Positions 26,436 through 35,770 of a stretch of 35,770 bases of DNA are shown here, piece by piece. The stretch spans positions 1 to 35,770 of the forward strand of contig NZ_NKUI01000089.1 of the NCBI RefSeq assembly GCF_014845115.1, written 5' to 3'. Below the pieces are notes generated by a model. The model was given only the letters and a program-made list of their open reading frames with translations. It did no database searches and was not told where the DNA came from. A program made the position numbers and the translations under genes. How positions within the stretch are numbered: the first letter of the stretch is position 1; every line of letters starts with the position of its first letter. Origin of the DNA: Methylorubrum zatmanii (GTDB lineage Bacteria; Pseudomonadota; Alphaproteobacteria; Rhizobiales; Beijerinckiaceae).

Positions 26436-27659
26436 TCAGGCGGTGCCGACGCGGTATTCCCTCGGTGGGCGTGTGCCGTTGACCGCGAAGGCGCCGACGC
26501 TGCGCTCGCGATAGATGCGCGGATTGTGCGAGGCGATGGTGCGCGCGTTGCGCCAGTAGCGGTCGAGGCCGTGCTCCGCCTTCACCGCCGATGCGCCGAG
26601 GGCATCGAACAGCACCGTGGTCGCTTCCAGCACGAGGTTCGTCACCACGGTGACGGCTTGATTGACCTCGACATCGGCCAGCGCCAATGCCGGTTCCGCC
26701 GCCTCGCGTCCCACGCTCAGCGCCGCGTCGGCGGCCCGCTGCACCGCCTCGGCGGCTTTCAGCACGATGGCGCCCGCCGTGTAGGCATGGCCGCGCACGC
26801 GTCCGACCACGGCCAGGATCTGCGGGTCGTCGGCGGTGCGGCCGGCATTGCCGTGGCTGTAGATGCGAGTGCGCGCCGCCACCAGCCGCGCCGCATCCTC
26901 GGCGGCGGCCCGTGCGATGCCGGCAAGCGTGGCCAGATGCACGAGCTGGAAGAACGCCATGGCGTAGGGGAAGCGCTGGGTTTCCGGCTTGATCGACTCA
27001 GGCGGCAGCACGACTCCGGAGAAAAGTGCGGTGCCGCTCGCGGTCAGCGCCTGCCCGAAACCGTCCCAATCATCGACGATCTCGACACCCGGCGCCCCGG
27101 TCGGCACGGCGGCGACCACGGGCGCGCCGGCCTCGTCCTGGGCCGAGAGGTGGATCCAGTCCGCGAACAGCGAGCCGGTGGTGTAGAACTTCTTCCCGTC
27201 GAGCAGCCATTCCCCGCCGCGTCGCCGCAGGATTGTATCGAACTGGCCGACCTTGGCCTCTCCGGTTTCCGAGACGCCGCTCCCCACCGTCTCGCCCGCG
27301 CCGAGCCGGGCGACCCAGCGGTCGCGCCATTCCGGCGAGGGGGAGGCGAGCACGTCTTCGGTGAAGCCGAAATGGGCGCGCAGGGCGTTGGTGACATTCG
27401 AATCGGCCTGGGACAGCTCGATCAGCAGATTGAAGAGTTCGGGGAGGCTGGCCCCATGTCCGCCCGAGGCCGGGTCGAGCCGCAGGGTGGTGAAGCCGGC
27501 TTTCTTGAGCCAGCCGAGTTCGGCCCGGGGCAGCCGGCGCTCGCGATCCCGGGCCGCAGCACCGGCGCGGATCTCCGCGAAGACCGGCCGGAACCGGTCA
27601 GCGAGCGAGTCGTAGCGGGCGCTCGGGCCGGCTCCCCAGCCCGCATCGATCTGAGACAT
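26436..27659 (-). CDS. Acyl-CoA dehydrogenase-fold flavin monooxygenase (SfnB/DszC-like)
   Basis: A 407-aa enzyme with the acyl-CoA dehydrogenase fold but of the FMNH2-dependent monooxygenase branch (SfnB, MsuC, DszC). Supporting features are LIELSQADSNVTNALRAHFGF (about 80-100), the flavin loop GSGVSETGEAKV (about 126-137), LDGKKFYTTGSLFADW (about 153-168) and the C-terminal HGLDRYWRNARTIASHNP (about 369-386). This branch acts on reduced sulfur organics and is called sulfur acquisition oxidoreductase in annotations; the substrate is not readable. I chose the ATG at 27659 because GGAGAGGGAC lies upstream; a second ATG at 27674 overlaps that site. It is divergent from the SsuA-like gene. Confidence 0.85.
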   Translation of the reverse strand: MSQIDAGWGAGPSARYDSLADRFRPVFAEIRAGAAARDRERRLPRAELGWLKKAGFTTLRLDPASGGHGASLPELFNLLIELSQADSNVTNALRAHFGFTEDVLASPSPEWRDRWVARLGAGETVGSGVSETGEAKVGQFDTILRRRGGEWLLDGKKFYTTGSLFADWIHLSAQDEAGAPVVAAVPTGAPGVEIVDDWDGFGQALTASGTALFSGVVLPPESIKPETQRFPYAMAFFQLVHLATLAGIARAAAEDAARLVAARTRIYSHGNAGRTADDPQILAVVGRVRGHAYTAGAIVLKAAEAVQRAADAALSVGREAAEPALALADVEVNQAVTVVTNLVLEATTVLFDALGASAVKAEHGLDRYWRNARTIASHNPRIYRERSVGAFAVNGTRPPREYRVGTA

Positions 27660-28164
27660 GCTGTCCCTCTCCATCCTGCCGGCCGGCGGATCGATCGCGC
27701 GGCTTTCAGCTTTATCAGGTGGAGGGAATCGGCAATTCCCGGCACAAGCTCAAGCCAAGGAACGAGACTTTCGAAGGACGATTTCGATTTTGGAAGTTGA
27801 GTTCGAAGAAGGGGCTTCTGCGTGGATCGACATGCTGAATGTAGACATGCAGAAAAAAGAAACTTCCCCTGATCCGGGCGCGTCGACTCGAAGCAGCGTT
27901 TCAAGGTGGATTCTGCGCAATCGGATGACGAACGCCGGCGTTCCAACCCGATCTCTCTAATGCTTCGCTAGCTGATCGGCGAGCCTCGCACGTCATGCCG
28001 GGGCATTCACGCAAGATCATCATGTTTTTGGTCGCATCCAGCGCATAATATCCTGAAGATTGCAGCAAATACGGAAATTCGTTTCGAGACGAAGCGAATA
28101 TACAGCCTCCGCGCGATGCCGGTCGCGAACGTTCACAGGATCGGACCGGCCGCATGGAGCCTCG
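27660..28164. promoter_or_regulatory. 505-nt divergent spacer of the sulfur-acquisition genes
   Basis: No convincing gene is seen. Much of it (about 27,770-28,100) is less GC-rich than its surroundings. It holds an inverted repeat at 28077-28099: arms ATTCGTTTCG and CGAAGCGAAT around AGA, with one G-T pair. The repeat is about 65 nt upstream of the binding-protein ATG and could be an operator. Several TTCGA/TTCGAA copies lie near 27760-27820. Which regulator binds is unknown; a LysR-type such as CysB or Cbl is only a guess. Confidence 0.45.
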
Positions 28165-29124
28165 ATGACCCTGACCCGACGCACCGTCGCCGGCGCGCTC
28201 GCCGGCTCGCTCTTGGGGACGCTCGCCGCCGGCCCGGCCCGCGCCGGCCGGACGGTGAAGCTGAGCTATCAGCGTTCCTCGACCCTGCTCACGATCCTCA
28301 AGGCCAGGGGCACCCTGGAGGAGCGGCTCGGGGCGCAGGGGTTCGGGGTGAGCTGGCATCTCTTCACCAAGGTGATCGAGCCGATGAATACCGGCGCGGT
28401 CGATCTGCACGCGGATGTCGCCGACGCGGTGCCGATCTTCACCCAATCGGCCGGGGCTCCGCTGACTTTTTACGCGATGGAGGCGGCCTCGCCGCGGGCC
28501 GAGGCGATCATCGTGCCGGAGGAATCCTCGATCCGGACTATCGCCGACCTGAAGGGGTGCCGTGTCGGAGTCTCGAAGGGGTCCGGCTGTCACTTCATCC
28601 TGGCGGGTGCGCTGCAGAGGGCGGGCCTTCCCTTCTCCGAGATCCGGCCGGCCTATCTCGAAGCGGCGGACGGCCTCGCGGCGTTCGAGCGCGGCGACAT
28701 CGAGGCATGGTCGATCTGGGATCCGTTCCTGGCCATCGTCCAGGCCAAGCGGCCGGTGCGCGTCCTCGCCGACGCGACCGGCCTGTCGAGCTATAACCGG
28801 TACTACACGGTCAATACCGCCTTCGCCGCCGAGCATCCCGGCATCGTCGCGACCGTTTTCTCTGCGCTGGTCGAGGCCGGCCTATGGGTGAAGGGCAATC
28901 CGAAGGAGGCCGTGGCCCTGCTCGCGCCGATCTGGGGCGACCTGCCGCCGGAGGTCGTCGCCACGGTCAATGCGCGGCGCTCCTACGCGGTCAGACCGGT
29001 CGACCGGGCGGCCCTGTCGGAGCAGCAGGCCATTGCCGACACCTTCTTCGAGGCCGGGCTGATCCCGCGGCGCCTCGACGCCACCGACGTGCCTCTCTGG
29101 CAGCCGCCGGCGGGACGGGGGTGA
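28165..29124 (+). CDS. SsuA-like sulfonate/nitrate-type ABC binding protein
   Basis: A 319-aa periplasmic substrate-binding protein of the SsuA/NrtA/TauA type. The signal peptide covers residues 1-27 (MTLTRRTVAGALAGSLLGTL...ARA), with a twin-arginine-like TRRT. Family features are the opening VKLSYQRSSTLLTILKARGTLEERL, then ADVADAVPIFTQSAGAP, and VGVSKGSGCHFILAGALQRAGL. The ligand is probably an alkanesulfonate or another organosulfur compound, judging from the adjacent flavin monooxygenases. No permease or ATPase gene is next to it. ATG at 28165 after GGAGCC; 5 nt separate it from the LLM gene. Confidence 0.87.
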   Translation: MTLTRRTVAGALAGSLLGTLAAGPARAGRTVKLSYQRSSTLLTILKARGTLEERLGAQGFGVSWHLFTKVIEPMNTGAVDLHADVADAVPIFTQSAGAPLTFYAMEAASPRAEAIIVPEESSIRTIADLKGCRVGVSKGSGCHFILAGALQRAGLPFSEIRPAYLEAADGLAAFERGDIEAWSIWDPFLAIVQAKRPVRVLADATGLSSYNRYYTVNTAFAAEHPGIVATVFSALVEAGLWVKGNPKEAVALLAPIWGDLPPEVVATVNARRSYAVRPVDRAALSEQQAIADTFFEAGLIPRRLDATDVPLWQPPAGRG

Positions 29125-29129
29125 GGATC

Positions 29130-30179
29130 ATGACCGCGCATCCGCTCCGCTTCGGCGTCTGGGCCCCGGTCCACGGTTCCCGCGCCGCCCGCCACGACCC
29201 GGACGAGCCGCACGACGCTTCCTGGGCCCGCAACCGCGCCCTGGTGCTGGAGGCGGAAGCCCTCGGCTACGATTCCGTGCTGGTCGCACAACACACGGTG
29301 AACCCCTATGACGAGAGCCGCGATCAGCTCGAAGCCTGGACGGCCTCCGCCGCCCTCGCCGCTGTGACCCGGCGGATCGAAATCATCGCCGCGATCAAGC
29401 CGGGTCTCATCCATCCGGTGGTGCTCGCCAAGATGGCGCTGCAGATCGAACATGTCAGCGAGGGCCGTTTCGGCCTCAACCTCGTCAATGCCTGGAACCG
29501 GGCCGAATTCGAGCAAGCCGGCCTGCCCTTTCCGGCCCATGACGAGCGCTACGCCTATGGCCGCGAATGGATCGCGCTCGTCGAGCGGCTGTTGCGGGGC
29601 GAGCGGGTCAGCTTCGAGGGCCGACACTTCCGCGTCGAGGATTATCAGTTGAGGCCCGCCGGCACCTACCGGGCGCGGCCCTCGATCTATGTCGGCGGCG
29701 AATCCGAGCCGGCCCGCGCGCTCGTCGCCGATCACGGCGATGTCTGGTTCATCAACGGGCAACCCCTCGATGCCGTGACCGGGCTCATCGCCGATCTCGA
29801 AAGCCGTCCCGCCGCGCGGGGGCGGCTGCGCTACGGCCTCTCCGCCTTCGTCATCGCCCGCGAGACGGATGCCGAGGCCGAGGACGAATTCGCCCGCCTG
29901 CTGGAACTGAGCCGCCGGGACGAGAAGCTACGAGCGGAGACCCGGGCTCGGACCGATGCCGCGAGCGTCATGTTCGCCAAGACCGACGCGGCGGCGGCCT
30001 ATCATGTCGGCACCAATGGCGGCACGGCCGCCGGATTGGTCGGAAGTTACGGCCGGGTCGCGGACGGCATCCGAGCCTTCCATGCCGTCGGCATCGCCCT
30101 GTTCATGCTGCAATTCCAGCCCTTCGAGGCCGAGATGCGCCGCTTCGCCGAGCGGGTCTTTCCGAGGGTGCGGGCCTGA
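29130..30179 (+). CDS. LLM-class FMN-dependent monooxygenase (SsuD-like)
   Basis: A 349-aa luciferase-like flavin monooxygenase. Typical segments are the opening LRFGVWAPVHGSR, EALGYDSVLVAQHTVNPYDESRDQLEAWTASAALAAVTRRIEII, HPVVLAKMALQIEHVSEGRFGLNLVNAWNRAEFEQAGLPF and the C-terminal GSYGRVADGIRAFHAVGI. SsuD, SfnG and DmoA enzymes of this class cleave alkanesulfonates, dimethylsulfone or dimethyl sulfide to release usable sulfur; which one applies cannot be told. It needs a flavin reductase that is not encoded nearby. It is translationally close-coupled to the SsuA-like gene. A stem-loop starts at its stop codon. Confidence 0.87.
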   Translation: MTAHPLRFGVWAPVHGSRAARHDPDEPHDASWARNRALVLEAEALGYDSVLVAQHTVNPYDESRDQLEAWTASAALAAVTRRIEIIAAIKPGLIHPVVLAKMALQIEHVSEGRFGLNLVNAWNRAEFEQAGLPFPAHDERYAYGREWIALVERLLRGERVSFEGRHFRVEDYQLRPAGTYRARPSIYVGGESEPARALVADHGDVWFINGQPLDAVTGLIADLESRPAARGRLRYGLSAFVIARETDAEAEDEFARLLELSRRDEKLRAETRARTDAASVMFAKTDAAAAYHVGTNGGTAAGLVGSYGRVADGIRAFHAVGIALFMLQFQPFEAEMRRFAERVFPRVRA

Positions 30180-30215
30180 TCCTGTCCCCGGTTGATCAGA
30201 CCGGGGGCAGGATCA
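30177..30215 (+). terminator. Long stem-loop at the stop of the LLM gene
   Basis: A 16-bp stem (30177-30192 with 30200-30215, one G-U) includes the stop codon. There is no U-run; it may protect the mRNA end or be a REP-like element. Confidence 0.5.
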
Positions 30216-30290
30216 GGGAGCCCGCGCGGCGTCTGAGCGGAGCCCGAATCCGCCATCCCGAAGGGAGCAACCGGATTGGGTCTGACATGA

Positions 30291-30326
30291 AAACGGGCGG
30301 CGCCGAGGCCTCGGCGCCGCCCGTTT
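30291..30326. terminator. 36-bp perfect palindrome, bidirectional terminator
   Basis: Two perfect 18-nt arms meet at 30308/30309 and begin and end AAA/TTT, so each strand's stem is followed by a short U-run. It lies between the convergent LLM and cysteine desulfurase genes, 19 nt past the desulfurase stop. Confidence 0.85.
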
Positions 30327-30345
30327 CTTGCTGCCTCAGCCGTCG

Positions 30346-32356
<2,011 letters not shown>

Positions 32357-32370
<14 letters not shown>

Positions 32371-33748
32371 GATAATTGCCGAGCAGCACGTTATCGAGAC
32401 GGGCAATCGCGTCCTCGACCAGCACGGCGGCCGAGAAGTAGCGGGTCACGAGGTGCGAGGCGATGGAATGGTCGTTGGTGCCCATGTAGCGCACCGACAG
32501 GCCGGGCTCGATCTCGCCGGTCACGCCCGACTTCTGCAGGCCGACCACGCCCTGCTCACCCTCGCCGACGCGGAGCAGCAGGATCGAGGTGGTCTGCGCA
32601 CCCGTCACCGGATCGGTCTCGATCGGCAGCTTGTCGCTCGGGACCAGCGGCACGCCGCGCCAGGTGATGAACGGGGCGCCGAACAGGTGGACGACCACCG
32701 GCGGCACGCCGCGCCGGGTCGCCTCACGGCCGAAGGCGGCGATGGCCCGGGGATGGGCGACGAAGAAGGCCGGCTTCTTCCACACCAGGGTCAGCAGCTC
32801 GTCGAGGTCGTCCGGGGTCGGCGGGCCGGAGCGGGTCGGGATGCGCTGGCGGCCGGAGACCTCGTGCAGCAGGCCGAACTGCGAGTTGTTGAGCAGCTCC
32901 CACTCCTCGCGCTCCTTCACGGCATCGACCGTGAGGCGGATCTGCTCGCGCAGCTGGTCGATCTCGTTGGAATAGAGATCGGTGACGCGGGTATGGGTGT
33001 TGAGGATCGTCTGGATCGTCGAGAGGTGATACTCGCGCGGATCGATCTCGTAATCGACGAAGGTGGTCGGCAGGCGCGGCTCACCGGTATGGACGGCCAG
33101 AAGCTCGATGCCCTGCTCGCCATAGGAATTGGTGTGGCCCTTCAGCCGGTCACGCTCTTCCTGGTACTGGCTGATGCGCGAGCGGATCCCCTCCTCGCCG
33201 ATCGCGGCCGGGTCGAGCGTCAGCAGCGTCACCGCCGAGAGCGCCTTCACCGCCGGGGCCGGACCGGCCTCGCCGACGAGGGCGCCGTCACCGAAATAAT
33301 CGCCGCGGGTCGCGAGGCCCTGGCGCAGGCGGCCCTTGTAGGGACCGGACAGGCTCAGCTCGACGGTGCCGTCGGCGACGATCACGAGGCTGCGGCCCGA
33401 CGAGCCTTCCTCGGCGATCACGTCACCGGCCTTGTGGTGGCTCTCGGTGAACTTGCCGGCCAGGGTGGCGAGTTCCGCGTCACCGAGGCGGCTGAACAGC
33501 GGCACCGCGCGCAGCGAACCCGGACGGATCGTGCGGCCCTTGTCCTCGTGGGCGAGATCGACGCGGCCGGGCTTGGCCAGCACGACGGCGCGGCGGTTCA
33601 CCCGGTAGACGCCGCCGGCGACATCGACGAACGGCAACAGCCGCAGCAAGAAGCGCGGGGTGTTGGCGACGTTCTGGACCGAAGTGACGGTCGCAGTGGC
33701 TAGATTGCGCGCAGCGGAGGCGCTCACGCTCAGGCCCGGTCCACTCAT
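32357..33748 (-). CDS. Family 2B encapsulin shell protein with cNMP-binding-like domain
   Basis: A 463-aa protein. Residues 1-~55 are the encapsulin N-arm segment (NTPRFLLRLLPFVDVAGGVYRVNRR), ~76-190 form a cyclic-nucleotide-binding-like domain (LFSRLGDAELATLAGKF, KAGDVIAEEGSSGRSLVIVADGTVEL, YFGDGALVGEAG), and ~220-463 are the HK97-fold shell of the SrpI type (DYEIDPREYHLSTIQTIL, HTRVTDLYSN, WKKPAFFVAHPRAIAAFGRE, HLFGAPFITWRGVPLVPSDK, closing GNYHDYA). The insert marks it as family 2B rather than 2A. Subunits self-assemble into a protein cage. GGGAGA lies 9 nt before the ATG at 33748. Older annotation would call it a cyclic nucleotide-binding protein. Confidence 0.95.
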
Positions 33749-33834
33749 CTCTCGTAGTCTCCCGTTGAGGACATTCAGTGAAAGGCGCACGCCCATGGGA
33801 GGGCTGCGACGCGGCCAAAGGCGCGCATCGAAAT

Positions 33835-33854
33835 CGCATTCTATTGAGAATGCG
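33835..33854. promoter_or_regulatory. 20-bp operator-like palindrome upstream of the encapsulin
   Basis: CGCATTCT and AGAATGCG are perfect 8-bp arms around ATTG. It lies 87-106 nt upstream of the shell ATG, in non-coding DNA of lower GC. It is a good candidate binding site for a dimeric regulator. A Fur-superfamily or Rrf2-type protein is possible but unproven. Confidence 0.5.
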
Positions 33855-34099
33855 TTCGGCCTGGAGTAGGCGAATACTTGTCCGTCGCCGCGGATGCTTG
33901 GCTCAGCGGTGAAGGTGGGATGAAACTAGGCCTGTGCCGGCGCGTGGGTCAATAGAAGGCTTTTCTCATTTTTCCGCTACATAGACGATAAGTTTCCAAT
34001 TTTTGCCGGCAGAAAAATAAATTATTCTAAATTGCAGTACTATAGGGGAATTTTGTTCTACATAATGCGATATCCAACTTCATCTTGAAAAGGATTTCC

Positions 34100-34129
34100 A
34101 TTTCAGGCCCCGCCATAGGCGGCTGAAAT
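34100..34129 (-). terminator. Possible terminator hairpin after cysE
   Basis: ATTTCAG / CTGAAAT arms with inner GCC / GGC pairing form an imperfect stem 7 nt past the cysE stop. A TTTT follows only 10 nt later, so it is a weak call. Confidence 0.4.
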
Positions 34130-34135
34130 CCCTTC

Positions 34136-34981
34136 TCAAATCCCGTCGCCGAAGCCGAACGACTGATCCATGGTCTGGGCCGGCTCTTCGTCGGACCGCA
34201 GGCGCGAGACCACCCGGGCCGGCACACCGGCGACGGTGGTGTGGGCGGGTACCTCGTGCAGGACGACCGCAGCCGCCGCGACCTTGGCCCCCTCGCCGAC
34301 CTTGATGTTGCCGAGCACCTTGGCCCCGACGCTGAGCAGGACGCCGCGGGCGATCTTCGGATGCCGGTCGCCGCTCTCCTTGCCGTTCCCGCCGAGGGTA
34401 ACCGACTGGAGGATCGAGACATCGTCGGCGACCACCGTGGTCTCGCCGATCACGACTCCGGTGGCATGGTCGATGAACACGCCCGAGCCGATCCGCGCCG
34501 CCGGGTGGATGTCGCAGCCGAACACTTCCGAGATCCGGCTCTGCATGTGCAGGGCGAGGGTCGCACGGCCCTGGTGCCACAGCCAATGGGCGACCCGGTA
34601 ACCTTCGAGGGCGGCGAATCCCTTGTAGAACAGGAAGGGGTCGAGATAGCGCCGGCAGGTCGGGTCACGCTCGCGGATGGCGATGAGGTCGCGCACCGCG
34701 TTCGCGCCGGTCTGCGGATCGGCCTCGAAGGCCGACAGGCACAGGTCGCGCACCGTCAGTCGCGACAGGTCGCCGTCGCCGAGCCGGTGAGCGAGCCGGT
34801 AGGCCAGCGCCTCGATGAGTTTGCGCTGGTCCAGCACCGTCGCCTGGATCAGGCCCGCGTAGAGCGGCTCTTCGATGAGCGCGGCTTCCGCCTCCGCCCG
34901 CATCGCCGACCAGACATCGGCCTCCGCCGTGCTGCGGCTCAGCATCCGCAAGGGCGGAGCGAAGGCAATGGCCGGGGTCAT
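34136..34981 (-). CDS. cysE: Serine O-acetyltransferase
   Basis: A 281-aa enzyme that makes O-acetylserine, the committed step of cysteine synthesis. The N-terminal helical domain covers about 20-150, with DPFLFYKGFAALEGYRVAHWLW. The left-handed beta-helix hexapeptide domain follows, with catalytic-type D157 (DIHP) and H172 (IDHATG) and LQSVTLGGNGKESGDRHPKI, closely matching E. coli CysE. The C terminus is GDGI, the tail with terminal Ile by which CysE docks in the CysK active site. It lies downstream of the 68-aa gene and upstream of the encapsulin operon on the same strand. Serine acetyltransferase genes are known neighbours of desulfurase encapsulins. Confidence 0.96.
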   Translation of the reverse strand: MTPAIAFAPPLRMLSRSTAEADVWSAMRAEAEAALIEEPLYAGLIQATVLDQRKLIEALAYRLAHRLGDGDLSRLTVRDLCLSAFEADPQTGANAVRDLIAIRERDPTCRRYLDPFLFYKGFAALEGYRVAHWLWHQGRATLALHMQSRISEVFGCDIHPAARIGSGVFIDHATGVVIGETTVVADDVSILQSVTLGGNGKESGDRHPKIARGVLLSVGAKVLGNIKVGEGAKVAAAAVVLHEVPAHTTVAGVPARVVSRLRSDEEPAQTMDQSFGFGDGI

Positions 34982-35078
34982 GCTCGAACATCCCTCATGG
35001 TCTGGAAGAGGCCCCGCCCGGGAGGTGCCCCATCGAGGCGCTCATCGGCCCCCTGTCTCGTCCTGGCCGGCGAACGGG

Positions 35079-35285
35079 TCATTGGATCCGCCGGAACAGG
35101 TCCGGCAGGTAGCTTTCCAGGGTGTCATGACCGTCGAACTTGACGTCGATGGTCGGGACACGATTGCCCTGCCGATGAATGCCGACCACGCGTCCCCTGG
35201 CATTGCGCCAGATCCCGAGGGCCTCGGCGAGGTCCAGCCGGTCGAACACGACCTGATCGCCGGGCAGCATCGTCACTGAAACCAT
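35079..35285 (-). CDS. 68-aa hypothetical protein upstream of cysE
   Basis: A 68-aa soluble protein starting MVSVTMLPGDQVVFDRLDLAEALGIW. Strands such as ARGRVVGIHRQGNRVPTIDVKFDG suggest a small SH3/KOW-like barrel (my guess). AAAGGACG lies before the ATG at 35285. It precedes cysE by 97 nt on the same strand, so it may be co-transcribed with it. A perfect EcfG-type promoter at 35488-35512 lies about 200 nt upstream. I do not recognise the family. Confidence 0.7.
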   Translation of the reverse strand: MVSVTMLPGDQVVFDRLDLAEALGIWRNARGRVVGIHRQGNRVPTIDVKFDGHDTLESYLPDLFRRIQ

Positions 35286-35770
35286 GGTGGCGTCCTTTGG
35301 CGGGCTTTTTCGAAAGATGTCGCGAATCGCAGGCTCAGGCTCGCTCGAACCGAGCAGCCCCGTGGCCGGGTGTCGGAAAAGCGTTCTGGCCGTGCCGGGA
35401 ATGAGAGAAGATTTGCTGCGCGAAGCGGTCGGGCGAGAGCATTATTTTTGCTAAGTCGTTGTTATAACTGCATTTTTGACGATAAAACGAATGTTGGCAA
35501 GTCTGGTTCCTCCGGTTCGGCGGAAGGAATCGACACGGCTCCGAACGGCCGGACGACCGTCATGCCGTGGTTCGGTCCGCCGGCCATCCCGCGGCGCATT
35601 CCGTTTCGAGGGGACGGGCCTGGTCTTGAGCGGGGTCGCTCGAAATGCGCATCCAGCGTGCGGCACCGGCCCGAGGGTCAGCCTTCCGTCGAGCGGGGCG
35701 ACACGGGCGTGCGCGTCCGGTCATCGCAGCGACGGCAGCGGGGGGCGGCGGCGAGGGGGATGTCGTTGGG
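35286..35770. other. 485-nt mostly non-coding end of the window
   Basis: Besides the EcfG-type promoter at 35488-35512, I see only a doubtful 35-codon minus-strand ORF (MLSPDRFAQQIF..., ATG at about 35446) without a ribosome binding site, and a 71-codon ORF (35451-35666) that overlaps the promoter. Neither is called. The right end is extremely G-rich; a gene may begin beyond the window. Confidence 0.4.
35488..35512 (-). promoter_or_regulatory. EcfG-type promoter upstream of the 68-aa gene and cysE
   Basis: On the minus strand GGAAC (35512-35508), 16 nt, CGTT (35491-35488): an exact match. The expected start near 35480 leaves a leader of about 195 nt before the 68-aa gene, unusually long for this promoter class. 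Confidence 0.65.

Larger units (their letters stand above)
33749..34135 (-). other. 387-nt AT-rich promoter region of the encapsulin operon
   Basis: The stretch from about 33,955 to 34,090 is clearly AT-rich compared with its GC-rich surroundings and has no coding ORF. It probably holds the encapsulin promoter and leader. There is no GGAAC-N16/17-CGTT, so it does not look EcfG-driven. Confidence 0.5.

Noticed and set aside
27658..27960. A 100-codon plus ORF in the spacer between the two sulfur-acquisition genes
   Set aside because: No ribosome binding site, no domain and mixed composition; it starts at the edge of the divergent gene.
33749..34135. An EcfG-type promoter for the encapsulin operon
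   Set aside because: I found no GGAAC/CGTT pair at 16-17 nt on the minus strand in this spacer.
35451..35666. A 71-codon minus-strand ORF near the right end
   Set aside because: It spans the EcfG-type promoter at 35488-35512, is mostly Arg/Pro, and has no clear ribosome binding site.

Overview
This window reads as chromosomal DNA of a high-GC alphaproteobacterium, most likely the Methylobacterium/Methylorubrum group. The support is a PhyR protein with its receiver aspartate at position 190, as in the founding Methylobacterium extorquens protein, a divergently encoded NepR, a RopB/Omp25-type barrel, and the general gene style. I saw no rRNA, tRNA, IS element, prophage or CRISPR. Genes are dense on both strands and look vertically inherited.

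Layout. 0-6 kb is a general-stress neighbourhood: a KGG-repeat protein, a 48-aa GTG-start protein, a DUF1328 membrane peptide, nepR, phyR, and a 119-aa secreted or anchored protein. Several of these carry an exact sigma-EcfG-type promoter (GGAAC-N16/17-CGTT). A MarR regulator, a DUF1499 protein and an MBL-fold hydrolase lie among them. Just downstream of phyR, on the opposite strand, is an unannotated unit made of an EcfG promoter, about 90 nt with C-rich anti-Shine-Dalgarno-like stretches, and an intrinsic terminator. I propose it as a general-stress sRNA. 6-24 kb is mostly housekeeping: YkgJ-type protein, class III aminotransferase, metallophosphoesterase, GNAT/AlkA pair, RNase D, D,D-carboxypeptidase, AsmA-like protein, 3-oxoacid CoA-transferase A/B, phosphoglucomutase, MgtC, and an lgt / SAM-methyltransferase / pgeF run. 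24-26.3 kb holds an outer-membrane barrel and a DUF2076 protein.

26.4-35.3 kb is sulfur-themed. A DszC/SfnB-like flavin monooxygenase is divergent from an SsuA-like binding protein coupled to an LLM flavin monooxygenase. These converge on a family 2 encapsulin operon: a shell protein with an inserted cyclic-nucleotide-binding-like domain, overlapping by 14 nt a cysteine desulfurase with a ~270-residue disordered N-terminal cargo segment. Upstream on the same strand are serine O-acetyltransferase and a small protein preceded by another perfect EcfG promoter.

How they may work together (inference): one part of the window senses stress and remodels expression through PhyR-NepR-sigma-EcfG and possibly a sRNA. 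The other scavenges organosulfur, makes cysteine, and encloses a desulfurase in a protein shell that could store sulfur. The EcfG-type promoter upstream of the cysE-proximal gene is a possible link between the two.
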